This document shows positions 7,696 to 15,016 of a stretch of 35,030 nt of DNA, in pieces; position 1 is the first letter of the stretch, and each line of letters opens with the position of its first letter. The DNA comes from an uncultured bacterium (lineage in GTDB: Bacteria; Verrucomicrobiota; Kiritimatiellia; RFP12; UBA1067), in assembly GCA_902779565.1 (NCBI GenBank), contig CACZCD010000012.1, positions 1 through 35,030 of the forward strand, in the 5' to 3' direction. The notes beneath the pieces are model-generated. The model was not told the origin of the DNA and did not search any database. It saw only the letters and a list, made by a program, of their open reading frames with translations. The position numbers were made by a program, and so were the translations under genes.

Positions 7696-10314
7696 TCACC
7701 TGATTATCACCCTTACGCCGATCTTGTATACCTTGATCTTGCCGTCGGCGACGCTATGCCGGTAGTGGCACGTCTTGACGCCGCCGACCTTGAGCGTCCA
7801 GCCGGAGATGTTCTCCAGTCCATTCGCGTTCTCGAAGGAGATCGGCAGCTCCGCGCTGTCGCCGGTCATGCCTTCGACGTTCAGCGTGCCTTTCTGAGCG
7901 AAATCGAACCCGTCGATCGTGCCCGCGCCGGAGCAATCGACCGAGAGATTCGCAATCGCCGCCTTGCCGATGCACTTCAGGACGCCGCCCGCGACCGCCA
8001 CCGGGCAGTTGGGCGAAAGCACGTGGGCCACCTTGTTGGTCGAGCCGGCGATGGCGCGTCCGCCATGCACCGCCGCAGCGCTGGCGGAGAAACTCCCGGA
8101 ACGGTCGAACGCCCACTGCGATCCCGCCGTCGTGACATGGGCCTCTTCAACCACGTCAAGATCGTCCCATACAATTCCGTCAACGCTGCCATGAAGCGAC
8201 CACAATTCAGGCGAATAGTTCACCTGCGAGGACGCCCAGTCGTAGTAGGCTGCTTCGTTGCAGCCGGGATCGAGCCGCATCAGTATGTAATACCAGCTTG
8301 ATGGATCGTTCTGGTTGAATCTCCATCCACTTCCCGATTCGGTGTTCTCGCGGAAAGCCATGTGATCCGTCTTCCCGTCGAAAAGCCTCCAGATCCTGGC
8401 GCTGCCGCCACCCCCGATCCATGCTCCGGCGATGTGCCGCTGGAACGCCGTCTGCCCGGGCTTGATGTGCGCGAAGTCCATGCATTCCGCAAGCGCGCCG
8501 TTTACGCGATTGGAGGCCGCATCGTATATGCCGAACTCGGCGAGCTGTATCTCCGAATTGCTCTCGTTCACGACGTTCTTCCTGATCATCCACCTGAACC
8601 ACGTGTACTTTCCGGACGAACTGATGACATTGAGCGTTCCGTTCGACACGGTCAGGCCGCCGGTGAAGGAGTTCGTGCCGGCGAGATACCACGTGCCGCC
8701 GCCGGTCTTGACGATCGCCACCTTGCCGAAGTTGGTGCCATCCGAAATGCAGCCGACCACGTCCTCGCCGTCGCGATCCCCTTCAAGGAACATCGTGCAC
8801 GTGCCGTTGGTGATGGAGCTGAACTGCGCAAGGCGCATCGGGTACGGATTGCCGTCGGCGTCGGACGTGGAGTTCCTGATCCTCACGTCACCGCGCAGGA
8901 CGATTCCGCGGTCGACGCTCCACACGCCGCACGTTGCGCTGGAATCGTTCACGAACTCGAACAGCGGCGGCGTGGCCCCCGCCGCCGGCGCGGGCGAGCC
9001 AAGAGCGATGGAGTACGGCACCCTTCTGTCGGGATACCCAGTGGCGCTGTAGCCCACTGGATAGTTGTTCGTGCCGGGGCCGAACGCGCACTTCTCGCCC
9101 TTCGGATACAACGTCTCGAACTGCAGCGTCCCCTCCTCCACGCTTACGTTCGCCACAGCTTCGCGGTTCTTGCTGTGGTTGAACCGCCACGTGCCGGTGC
9201 CGCGCTTCGTGAACGTGAAGCCGTTCGTCGCGCCGGCCGACGAATAGAAGTTGATAGGCGCGGAGATCACGCACGGATACAGGTTGGAGCCGGTAAGCCG
9301 CATGTTCGCAACGGTGAAGTAGTTCATCCAGATGCTGTCCTCCGTGAACTTCAGCCTTCCCGTCGGGCCGCCGTCGAACTCCGCCCAGCCAGGATACTGC
9401 GCCTGCGAATTGTAGCGGATGCCTTTCCTGGTCTCCTCGCCCTCGCCAAGATAGCGGAACACGCCGCCGAATTCGTCGTAGTAGATCATGTTGCCGATTC
9501 CGGAAGACGACGCCTCCCCCGGATTGCCGATCGTCGAGAGGCCCACCGTTACCGTGTATCCGGACGAACTGTTCCGGCGCGTGGTGGTGCCGCCCTTCAT
9601 GGTGTTATTGGTCGAGATGATATCCACCGAGCGCAGCGGCTTGAAGCGGATGTCCCCGCCGAACTTCGCCTCCACCTTCGTGGAGACCGAAGGGTTGTTG
9701 TTCCACATCTGGAAGAAGCACTCCGCCGAACTGTCATTCGTTATGAGCCCCGTCCCGAACACCTCCTTCGGGGAAGTGTATCCGCGGTTCGAAACCGTGA
9801 AGAGCGTCGCTCCGTTCGACACGGAAATATAGTAGAAGTTGTGCGAGTACGTCGGCCTCGTCGATGTGGGCAGACGCAAGACGCCTTCCCGCACGGTGAC
9901 TGACGACAGGTATGCGTTGAGGTTCGTGTGCGTGAGCACAAGTTCGCCCGATCCCACCTTTATCAGCTCGCCGTAGGCAGCGTAGGACGATGTCCTGTCG
10001 GTCAACGGCCAGCTGAACTGGCAGTCGATCGACACTTTCGTGTCGTTGGAGACCACAAGGCGGCTGCTCGCGGACGCCGGACAGATCCGGTCGAGGGAAT
10101 TCACCACGGCGAGAGAGTCGGCATCGTCGCCAAGCAGCCTCGCTGTCGCGCCTGCGGGGAGCTGCACGACGTCGTTTGCCGCCGGCAAGCCGTCTCGGTA
10201 GTTGCCTGGCGCGTTCCAGTTCCAGTCGTTCACCGCGCCGGTCCAGACGTTCGTCGCACCGAACAGCGGAAACGAGGCCGTCGCCGCTATCGCAAAAGCG
10301 CATTTCATATTCAT
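7696..10314 (-). CDS. Secreted protein with autotransporter-type strand repeats and a discoidin-like region
   Basis: 872 residues. The start at 10314 has AGGAGA about 8 nt upstream on the minus strand; a second ATG two codons in is possible. Residues 1-19 are a signal peptide (CAFAIAATASFPLFGA). Three passenger-associated strand-repeat units are visible at about 117-149, 369-404 and 533-562, typified by KTGGGTWYLAGTNSFTGG followed by LTVSNGTLNV, which build beta-helical rods on cell surfaces. Residues about 575-725 look like a discoidin (F5/8 type C)-like sugar-binding domain (EIQLAEFGIYD, later WSLHGSVDGIVWDDL). There is no C-terminal autotransporter barrel. The protein ends in a short pattern, IKVYKIGVRVIIR, that recurs in the gene at 31573. 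Likely a cell-surface or secreted carbohydrate-interacting protein; the partner is unknown. Confidence 0.8.
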   Translation of the reverse strand: MNMKCAFAIAATASFPLFGATNVWTGAVNDWNWNAPGNYRDGLPAANDVVQLPAGATARLLGDDADSLAVVNSLDRICPASASSRLVVSNDTKVSIDCQFSWPLTDRTSSYAAYGELIKVGSGELVLTHTNLNAYLSSVTVREGVLRLPTSTRPTYSHNFYYISVSNGATLFTVSNRGYTSPKEVFGTGLITNDSSAECFFQMWNNNPSVSTKVEAKFGGDIRFKPLRSVDIISTNNTMKGGTTTRRNSSSGYTVTVGLSTIGNPGEASSSGIGNMIYYDEFGGVFRYLGEGEETRKGIRYNSQAQYPGWAEFDGGPTGRLKFTEDSIWMNYFTVANMRLTGSNLYPCVISAPINFYSSAGATNGFTFTKRGTGTWRFNHSKNREAVANVSVEEGTLQFETLYPKGEKCAFGPGTNNYPVGYSATGYPDRRVPYSIALGSPAPAAGATPPLFEFVNDSSATCGVWSVDRGIVLRGDVRIRNSTSDADGNPYPMRLAQFSSITNGTCTMFLEGDRDGEDVVGCISDGTNFGKVAIVKTGGGTWYLAGTNSFTGGLTVSNGTLNVISSSGKYTWFRWMIRKNVVNESNSEIQLAEFGIYDAASNRVNGALAECMDFAHIKPGQTAFQRHIAGAWIGGGGSARIWRLFDGKTDHMAFRENTESGSGWRFNQNDPSSWYYILMRLDPGCNEAAYYDWASSQVNYSPELWSLHGSVDGIVWDDLDVVEEAHVTTAGSQWAFDRSGSFSASAAAVHGGRAIAGSTNKVAHVLSPNCPVAVAGGVLKCIGKAAIANLSVDCSGAGTIDGFDFAQKGTLNVEGMTGDSAELPISFENANGLENISGWTLKVGGVKTCHYRHSVADGKIKVYKIGVRVIIR

Positions 10315-10346
10315 CGCATGGTTCTCCTAGGTTTGAAATAAGCACG

Positions 10347-10355
10347 ATTATAGCA
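10347..10355 (-). promoter_or_regulatory. Extended -10 promoter (TGCTATAAT) of the strand-repeat gene
   Basis: Read on the minus strand this is TGC followed by a perfect TATAAT (10352 to 10347), 32 nt before the start codon at 10314. The predicted short leader contains the AGGAGA ribosome site. Confidence 0.7.
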
Positions 10356-10390
10356 TACCGCCACTCAATTCTCAACATATCCCAACTCGA

Positions 10391-10423
10391 CACCCTTATC
10401 GCGGAAAATCCGGGATAAGGGTG
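10391..10423. repeat. Perfect 10-bp inverted repeat between divergent promoters
   Basis: CACCCTTATC (10391-10400) is matched by its exact complement GATAAGGGTG (10414-10423). The 13-nt loop contains a further CGG/CCG pair. There is no T-run on either side and no gene ends here, so a regulator binding site or mRNA/DNA hairpin is more likely than a terminator. Confidence 0.8.
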
Positions 10424-10424
10424 G

Positions 10425-10452
10425 TGCATGTCTTCGTGTGCATGTCTTCGTG
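10425..10452. repeat. 14-bp perfect tandem duplication
   Basis: TGCATGTCTTCGTG occurs twice back to back (10425-10438, 10439-10452), immediately after the inverted repeat and 20 bp before a plus-strand -10-like site. It may be a duplicated operator half or a replication slippage product. Confidence 0.85.
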
Positions 10453-10472
10453 TTGTGTTGTAGGATGCCATG

Positions 10473-10481
10473 TGATACAAT
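10473..10481 (+). promoter_or_regulatory. Probable extended -10 promoter (TGATACAAT) for the symporter-aldolase operon
   Basis: TGA plus TACAAT, one mismatch from the window's TGnTATAAT pattern. It is the only such site found between the divergent genes on this strand and would give a leader of roughly 260 nt ahead of the symporter, or a short leader if the small frame at 10504 is translated. Confidence 0.45.
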
Positions 10482-10503
10482 ACGCCCGTTTTCACTATTT
10501 TGA

Positions 10504-10713
10504 ATGATAAAAGGCTGTATGTGTTCGTTGGAAGAGAGGATCAGCTCAAACAACTTCAGAACCGTTGGCGCAAGCCGGTTGCGTCATTGGTTACCTGTCG
10601 GGGGTGCCGTTCCTGTGCTCGTGTATGAAGGCCACATCTCGAGGAGGATTGAGGCTGACGGCTTTTTCGCCAACATGATTTCCGCGGATCGGCTTCTTGG
10701 CCGCGACATGTAG
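10504..10713 (+). CDS. Doubtful small ORF upstream of the symporter
   Basis: 69 codons with no family I recognise. A better start may be the ATG at 10519, which has AAAAGG just upstream; ATG 10504 has no ribosome site. It contains VGGAVPVLVYEGH and is neither clearly membrane nor clearly secreted. It follows the -10-like site at 10473 closely and stops 38 nt before the symporter start. It could be a small leader gene, a gene remnant, or chance; the coding call is weak. Confidence 0.25.
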   Translation: MIKGCMCSLEERISSNNFRTVGASRLRHWLPVGGAVPVLVYEGHISRRIEADGFFANMISADRLLGRDM

Positions 10714-10751
10714 GAATTCAATGGAAATGAAAGACAAAATCTTAGGCATCC

Positions 10752-12224
10752 ATGACGAACTGGATTGATTTGCTGGTGATTGGAGCGTACCTGATCGGGA
10801 CGACGCTGTTCGGGTGCAGCTTCGCGTTCCGTAGGCGGGGCGGTGGCGACGCCGAAAGCTTCACCACGGGCGGCGGCAGGCTGCCTACGTGGACTGTTGC
10901 GCTCTCGATCTTCGCCACGCACGTTTCGTCGATAGCGTTCCTCGGACTGCCCGCGAAGGCGTACCTCACGAACTGGAACCCATACGTCCTCTCGATCACC
11001 GTGCCGATCGCCGCCGTGATTGCCGTGGTTTGGTTCGTTCCGTTCTACAGGAATTCGGGGAGCGTCTCGGCGTACTCGTTCCTTGAGGCGCGCTATGGCG
11101 TGTGGGCGAGGCTTTACGCGAGTTCGTGCTTTCTTGTGATGCAGTCTGCGCGTTCGGGAGTGATCCTGTTCCTGATGGCGATGCTCATAAAGGCGCTGGT
11201 GGGATGCCCCGTCATCGCGGTGATCGCGGTCACCGGCATGGCCACCACGGCGTACTCGATGATGGGCGGCATCTCGGCGGTGGTGTGGACGGACTCGATA
11301 CAGTCGCTGGTGCTGATCGTGGGGACGCTGCTGTGCATGGCGGTGCTGTGCTGGACGACGCCCGATCTCGACGCGAGCCTTTCGGCGGCGGCCGATGCCG
11401 GGAAGTTCTCGCTTGGAGGCTTCACGCTCTCCGACTGGAGCGGCGAGACGTTCTGGGTGATCTTCATCTATTCGCTGTTCATCAACCTGCAGAACTTCGG
11501 GATAGACCAGAGCTTCACCCAGCGCTACGTGGCGGCGAAGTCCAGGGCGGCGGCGGCGAAGTCTCTCCTTTCGAGCGCGTTCCTCTACCTTGTGAGCACG
11601 GCGTGCTTTGTTTTCGTGGGAACGCTTCTTTGGGCATATGTGCAGTCCAATCCGGGCGCGGTTCCGGCAGACGTGCTAGCGAAGGCGGACGCGGTGTTCC
11701 CGTGGTTTATCGTCCACCGGCTTCCGGTCGGGGTGTCCGGACTTCTGGTGGCGGCGATCATCGCGGCGGCGATGAGCACGGTCTCGTCTACGCTGAACTC
11801 CGGTGCGACGGTGCTTTTGGAGGACTACTGGAAACGGTTCGCGCCTGGCAGATCAAACGCCCGGAGCGACATGTTGTTCCTGCGGATCGCTACGGCGGCG
11901 CTCGGGGTGTTTGCGATGGCTGTCGGAGTTGGGGTGATGAACGTGCAGAGCGCGCTCACCGCGTTCTGGGCGCTGCAGAGCGTGCTGTCGGGCGGCATGC
12001 TCGGCTTGTTCCTCCTGGCGCTCCTGTGCCGGCGGAGCGGCGGTTGGCATGCGGCGGTCGCCACGCTGCTCGGCATCGCTGTGATCGCGTGGGTGACGTT
12101 CGGACAGGCCGTGACGGGCTTCTCGTTCCGGCTGCACGTGAATCTTGCAATTGTCATGGGGACCGTGGCGCTTGTTGTGACGGGCGCGGCGTTCTCCGCA
12201 TTTAGGAAAGGAAAACAACAATGA
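10752..12224 (+). CDS. Sodium:solute symporter (SSS/SSF family)
   Basis: 490 residues, nearly all hydrophobic, with about 12-13 predicted membrane helices. It begins with the family-typical short N-terminal helix (WIDLLVIGAYLIGTTLFG) and the loop ESFTTGGGRLPTWTVALSIFATHVSS, equivalent to the SSS pattern of a Gly-rich loop then 'W....S..AT..S'. The helix-8 region reads AAAMSTVSSTLNSGAT followed by LLEDYWKRF, which matches the conserved Ser/Thr sodium-site segment and cytoplasmic loop of SSS transporters. It should import a small organic solute with sodium. Its stop overlaps the start of the aldolase gene (ATGA), so the substrate is probably what the aldolase cleaves: sialic acid is the best-known case, but other keto-sugar acids fit as well. 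The ribosome site is weak (TTAGG 6-10 nt upstream). Confidence 0.9.
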   Translation: MTNWIDLLVIGAYLIGTTLFGCSFAFRRRGGGDAESFTTGGGRLPTWTVALSIFATHVSSIAFLGLPAKAYLTNWNPYVLSITVPIAAVIAVVWFVPFYRNSGSVSAYSFLEARYGVWARLYASSCFLVMQSARSGVILFLMAMLIKALVGCPVIAVIAVTGMATTAYSMMGGISAVVWTDSIQSLVLIVGTLLCMAVLCWTTPDLDASLSAAADAGKFSLGGFTLSDWSGETFWVIFIYSLFINLQNFGIDQSFTQRYVAAKSRAAAAKSLLSSAFLYLVSTACFVFVGTLLWAYVQSNPGAVPADVLAKADAVFPWFIVHRLPVGVSGLLVAAIIAAAMSTVSSTLNSGATVLLEDYWKRFAPGRSNARSDMLFLRIATAALGVFAMAVGVGVMNVQSALTAFWALQSVLSGGMLGLFLLALLCRRSGGWHAAVATLLGIAVIAWVTFGQAVTGFSFRLHVNLAIVMGTVALVVTGAAFSAFRKGKQQ

Positions 12225-13156
12225 AGAAAATCAGATTTGAAGGTTTGATACCGCCCATGGTCACGCCGCTCGATGCGAAGCGCCGCCTCGATAAAGCGGG
12301 CGTGAAGAAGATGGTGAAGCATCTGCTCGACGGCGGGGTTGACGGCATCTTCCTCTTGGGCACGACGGGCGAGGGTCCGCATCTGAGCTACGCGATCCGC
12401 CGCGAACTCGTGAAGGAGACGTGCCGGCTCGTAAAGGGGCGGGTCCCTGTCCTCGTCGGCATAACCGAGACGGACATCGAGGACGCGCTTGCGTTTGCGA
12501 AAGACTGCCAATCGTACGGCGTCTCTGGCGTTGTCGCCGCGCCGCCCTACTACTTCAAGCTCACGCAGACGGAATGCCTCGCCTGGTTCACGGAGCTGGC
12601 GGACCGTCTGCCGCTGCCGCTCGTCATCTACGACATGCCGGCGCACACCGACACGGTGATCGAGCCGACGACGATCGCCCAGCTGGCGGCGCATCCGAAC
12701 ATCGTTGCGATGAAGGACTCGTCGAGCGTCATCGCGCTCTTCAACAAGTTCCGCGTCGCCCTTGAGCCGTTTGCGGAGAGGTTCTCGCTGTTCATGGGAC
12801 CGGACGAGGCGATGGGCGAGGCCGTGCTGCTTGGCGCGGATGGAGGCGTCTGCACCGGTGCGAACCTCTGGCCGCGCGCGTTCAAGGAGATGTATCTCGC
12901 CGCCAAGGCGGGCGATACCGAAAAGGTGCGGGCGCTCCAGCGCTTCACCACCACAAGCTCCTATCTGCTCTACGGGCTTGGGCAGGGCCAGAGCGGATTC
13001 CTGAAAGGCGTCAAGGCGGCGCTGGCCGAGATGGGACTCATCCAGAACGTTCTGGCGGCTCCGTTCACGCCTTTTGCCGGGAAGGAGCTGGCAAAGGTGC
13101 GCGCCGCCCTCCGCCGTCTGCGCGCAGACCCTCTCACGCGGCCGGAAAGGATTTAG
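12221..13156 (+). CDS. DapA/NanA-family class I aldolase (N-acetylneuraminate lyase-like)
   Basis: 311 residues, typical family length (~290-310). The TIM-barrel signatures are present: GTTGE at 47-51, the catalytic Tyr137 in YDMPAHT, and the Schiff-base Lys165 in AMKDSS. In true dihydrodipicolinate synthase the segment after the Tyr carries an Arg (YNVPxRT) that holds the substrate carboxylate; here the equivalent position is His142, so a lysine-pathway role is unlikely. Cleavage of N-acetylneuraminate or another 2-keto-3-deoxy acid to pyruvate plus an aldehyde is more likely. It is translationally coupled to the upstream symporter, arguing for an import-and-cleave pair. The nanE, nanK and nanT-type partners are not in the window, so the sialic acid assignment stays open. 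A good ribosome site (AGGAAAGG) lies in the end of the symporter gene. Its stop overlaps the convergent neighbour's stop by 4 nt. Confidence 0.85.
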   Translation: MKKIRFEGLIPPMVTPLDAKRRLDKAGVKKMVKHLLDGGVDGIFLLGTTGEGPHLSYAIRRELVKETCRLVKGRVPVLVGITETDIEDALAFAKDCQSYGVSGVVAAPPYYFKLTQTECLAWFTELADRLPLPLVIYDMPAHTDTVIEPTTIAQLAAHPNIVAMKDSSSVIALFNKFRVALEPFAERFSLFMGPDEAMGEAVLLGADGGVCTGANLWPRAFKEMYLAAKAGDTEKVRALQRFTTTSSYLLYGLGQGQSGFLKGVKAALAEMGLIQNVLAAPFTPFAGKELAKVRAALRRLRADPLTRPERI

Positions 13157-13860
13157 CGCTTGCGGCCGAAGAAGCGGAGAAGGTAGAGGAAGAGGTTGAT
13201 GAAGTCGAGGTAGAGCTCAAGGGCGCCCAGGATGCCGACCTTGCGCAGCGTCGTGCCGTCGAGCGAACGTTCGTTGGCGGCAATCAGGCGGATCTTCTGC
13301 GCGTCGTACATCGTCAGCCCCGTGAAGATCACCACGCCGGCGATCGTCACGATCCAGTCGAGGCCGGAGCTTTTCAGGAAGAGGTTCACGAGGAGCGCGA
13401 TGATGAGTCCCCAGAGCGCCATGCCGCAAACCGCGCCGATGCTGGAAAGGTCGGATTTGGTGAACGTTCCGTAGAGCACCATCCCGCCGAACATCCCCGC
13501 CGTGATGAAGAAGACGCGCTGGACGAGGGCGAGTTCATAGGCGATGAACACCACGGAGAGCGTCAGCCCGTTCAGCGCCGCATAGCCGATGAAGAGAAGA
13601 TAGGCGATCCCTTCGGGCAGTTTCCGGATGGCGGCGGAGAGCACGAACACCATCGCGAGCTCGGCGATGATGCAGATGGTCATGCCGGGCCCCGTAAGGA
13701 TCTTCTGCCAGAGTCCGCTCGTGAACGTGTACCAGGCGATGAGGCCTGAAAGGGCCAGCCCGACGGCCATCCAGCCGTAAACGATCTTGAATGTCGTCGC
13801 GATCTGCGTTGAACGCTCCGCATAGGCGGGAGTCTCAAACTGTTTTTCGTAATCGACCAT
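13153..13860 (-). CDS. Bax inhibitor-1/YccA-family membrane protein
   Basis: 235 residues with seven predicted membrane segments, the usual size and topology of the BI-1/YbhL/YccA family. Recognisable pieces are the cytoplasmic N-terminus followed by the helix GWMAVGLALSGLIAWY, the central GLTLSVVFIAYE, and the C-terminal signature TGLTMYDAQKIR, then LGALELYLDFINLFLYLLR, in which YD and D residues form the pH-sensitive calcium-leak site described for BI-1 proteins. Bacterial members sit in the inner membrane and have been linked to ion leak and to modulation of FtsH. It stands alone on the minus strand with its own extended -10 promoter and a clear AAAAGAGGTG ribosome site. Its 3' end overlaps the aldolase gene tail to tail by 4 nt with no room for a terminator between them. 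Confidence 0.92.
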   Translation of the reverse strand: MVDYEKQFETPAYAERSTQIATTFKIVYGWMAVGLALSGLIAWYTFTSGLWQKILTGPGMTICIIAELAMVFVLSAAIRKLPEGIAYLLFIGYAALNGLTLSVVFIAYELALVQRVFFITAGMFGGMVLYGTFTKSDLSSIGAVCGMALWGLIIALLVNLFLKSSGLDWIVTIAGVVIFTGLTMYDAQKIRLIAANERSLDGTTLRKVGILGALELYLDFINLFLYLLRFFGRKR

Positions 13861-13887
13861 GCTGCACCTCTTTTCTGTTTGCCGGGA

Positions 13888-13896
13888 ATTATATCA
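13888..13896 (-). promoter_or_regulatory. Extended -10 promoter (TGATATAAT) of the BI-1 gene
   Basis: On the minus strand TGA is followed by a perfect TATAAT, 27 nt before the start at 13860. It is back to back with the plus-strand promoter at 13932-13940, only about 35 bp apart. Confidence 0.75.
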
Positions 13897-13931
13897 CAAA
13901 CCGCGGGGCCCGATCCGTGTGTCTCGGAGTG

Positions 13932-13940
13932 TGGTATAAT
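13932..13940 (+). promoter_or_regulatory. Extended -10 promoter (TGGTATAAT)
   Basis: Perfect TATAAT at 13935-13940 in the context GTGGTATAATTAGGGGC, 30 nt before ATG 13971. The surrounding bases closely match the promoters at 14308 and 26946. Confidence 0.8.
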
Positions 13941-13970
13941 TAGGGGCAGAAAGAAAGGAAAGGAGTTGCT

Positions 13971-14282
13971 ATGGCAAAGAATGTGATCATCGGTATCTTG
14001 TCCCTTCTGGTGGTGGCGCTTGTCGCCGACTGCGTGTGGCTGCACATCAACTGCCAGCGCCAGCAGGAGGATATCGCCGCCCTGGCGCAGGATCAGAGCA
14101 AGACGCTCAAGGCCGTCAAGAACCTCGAGAACTGGGTGGCGACATCGAGCGTGGAGAGCAAGATCAAGAATTACAAGCAGGAACTGGAAGGGTACAAGCA
14201 GTCGTTCATGGACAAGTGCCGGTCTCTGAAGGACGCCGCCGTGAAGAGCTACGAGGCCGCCCGAGACGAGCTCACGAAGTAG
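13971..14282 (+). CDS. Small membrane-anchored coiled-coil protein, function unknown
   Basis: 103 residues. The start is supported by AAGGAAAGGAG about 6-10 nt upstream and by the promoter at 13932. Residues about 5-24 (VIIGILSLLVVALVADCVWL) are a single N-terminal membrane segment or uncleaved signal anchor. Residues about 30-100 are charged, lacking Pro and Gly except one, and have heptad-like spacing, predicting a long coiled coil projecting from the membrane. No family recognised. It is followed 45 nt later by hisI, which has its own promoter, so it may be transcribed alone as well as with the genes downstream. Confidence 0.8.
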   Translation: MAKNVIIGILSLLVVALVADCVWLHINCQRQQEDIAALAQDQSKTLKAVKNLENWVATSSVESKIKNYKQELEGYKQSFMDKCRSLKDAAVKSYEAARDELTK

Positions 14283-14307
14283 CCCGTTTGGCGCAGAGGA
14301 CGAAGTG

Positions 14308-14316
14308 TGGTATAAT
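14308..14316 (+). promoter_or_regulatory. Extended -10 promoter (TGGTATAAT), near-leaderless hisI
   Basis: Perfect TATAAT at 14311-14316 in the context GTGTGGTATAATACGGGGC, with only 11 nt to ATG 14328. A normal start point leaves a 4-5 nt leader, too short for a Shine-Dalgarno site. Confidence 0.78.
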
Positions 14317-14327
14317 ACGGGGCACTT

Positions 14328-14774
14328 ATGGGACAATTGGAAGAATCGCTTGAGCTGACGCTCGATTTCACGAAGCTTGAAAAGGTGGGGAAGCAGGTTG
14401 AAGAAACCCGCGCCGCCGGAACCGCTCCGTGTGATCCGGGCGTCATCCCTGTGGCGGTGCAGAATGCCGACACGAAAGAGGTCATCCTTGTCGCGTACAC
14501 GAACGAGTACGCGATGAAGGAGTCGTTCGCCAAGCGCAAGCTCATCCTCTGGTCCACCAGCCGCAACAAGCTGTGGTTCAAGGGTGAGACGAGCGGCGAG
14601 ACGTTCGACCTTCTGGAGGCCTACGTCAACTGCGAGCAGAACTCGCTGCTGTACGTGGTGCGTCCGTGCCGCGGCGGCATCTGCCACACGAAGAACGCGG
14701 CGGGTCAGCCGCGCAACTGCTATTACCGGCGCATCGATTTCGACACGCTGAAACTCACCAACATCGACAAGTAA
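14328..14774 (+). CDS. hisI: HisI-family phosphoribosyl-AMP cyclohydrolase with altered metal-ligand motif
   Basis: 148 residues, slightly longer than classic HisI (~110-140). HisI opens the adenine ring of phosphoribosyl-AMP in step three of histidine synthesis. Family motifs are clear: [21 protein letters not shown] at 40-60, [18 protein letters not shown] at 74-91, and the zinc cysteines C102, C119 (GGICHT) and C131 (NCYYRR). Odd point: canonical enzymes have a DCDxD magnesium motif around the first Cys; here it reads N101-C102-E103-Q104-N105, so all three Asp are replaced. This may be a recognised subfamily of PVC-type bacteria or a paralogue with changed activity. No other his genes are nearby. 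The gene has its own near-leaderless promoter, and tatA follows after 16 nt. The HisI family call is strong; the cyclohydrolase activity is less certain. Confidence 0.85.
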   Translation: MGQLEESLELTLDFTKLEKVGKQVEETRAAGTAPCDPGVIPVAVQNADTKEVILVAYTNEYAMKESFAKRKLILWSTSRNKLWFKGETSGETFDLLEAYVNCEQNSLLYVVRPCRGGICHTKNAAGQPRNCYYRRIDFDTLKLTNIDK

Positions 14775-14790
14775 AAAAGGAGACAAAATC

Positions 14791-15012
14791 ATGACCTGGG
14801 GTCCTTGGCAAATTCTTCTCGTACTGGCTATCATCCTGCTTCTCTTCGGCGGCAAGAAGCTGCCGGAGCTCGCCCACTCGCTCGGCAAGTCGCTTGGTGA
14901 ATTCAAGAAGGGCAAGGAAGAGGGGGATAAGGAGCAGAAGAAGCCCGCCGAGCCGGCGGAGCCGAAGCAGATCGCCGATCCGAAGCCCGTCACGCCTGAA
15001 GTCGTGGCCTGA
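14791..15012 (+). CDS. tatA: Twin-arginine translocase subunit TatA/TatE
   Basis: 73 residues. ATG 14791 has AAAAAAGGAG about 8-9 nt upstream. It shows the TatA plan: one N-terminal membrane helix ([16 protein letters not shown]), the hinge [15 protein letters not shown], an amphipathic helix ending [10 protein letters not shown], and a short acidic/Pro-rich tail. TatA oligomers form the pore through which folded proteins with twin-arginine signals cross the inner membrane. tatB and tatC are not in the window. The gene two places downstream encodes a protein with a textbook twin-arginine signal, so the local arrangement pairs translocase and cargo. Stop is followed 4 nt later by the next start, indicating translational coupling. 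Confidence 0.95.
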   Translation: MTWGPWQILLVLAIILLLFGGKKLPELAHSLGKSLGEFKKGKEEGDKEQKKPAEPAEPKQIADPKPVTPEVVA

Positions 15013-15016
15013 TGCC

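Larger units (their letters stand above)
10315..10751. other. Divergent intergenic region
   Basis: This is the longest stretch without a confident gene. It holds the minus-strand promoter of the strand-repeat protein, a perfect 10-bp inverted repeat, a 14-bp tandem duplication, a plus-strand extended -10-like site and a doubtful 69-codon frame ahead of the symporter gene. No tRNA, known riboswitch or Rho-independent terminator with a T-run was recognised. Confidence 0.6.

Noticed and set aside
8362-9903. 513-codon plus-strand frame opposite the strand-repeat protein
   Set aside because: The minus-strand protein has a signal peptide, promoter and recognisable repeats; the plus frame has none.
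7696-10314. Classical autotransporter
   Set aside because: Strand repeats are present, but the C-terminus has no membrane beta-barrel of about 250-300 residues.
12221-13156. Dihydrodipicolinate synthase (dapA) assignment
   Set aside because: The Arg expected after the catalytic Tyr motif is His here, and the gene is coupled to a solute symporter, fitting a catabolic aldolase better.
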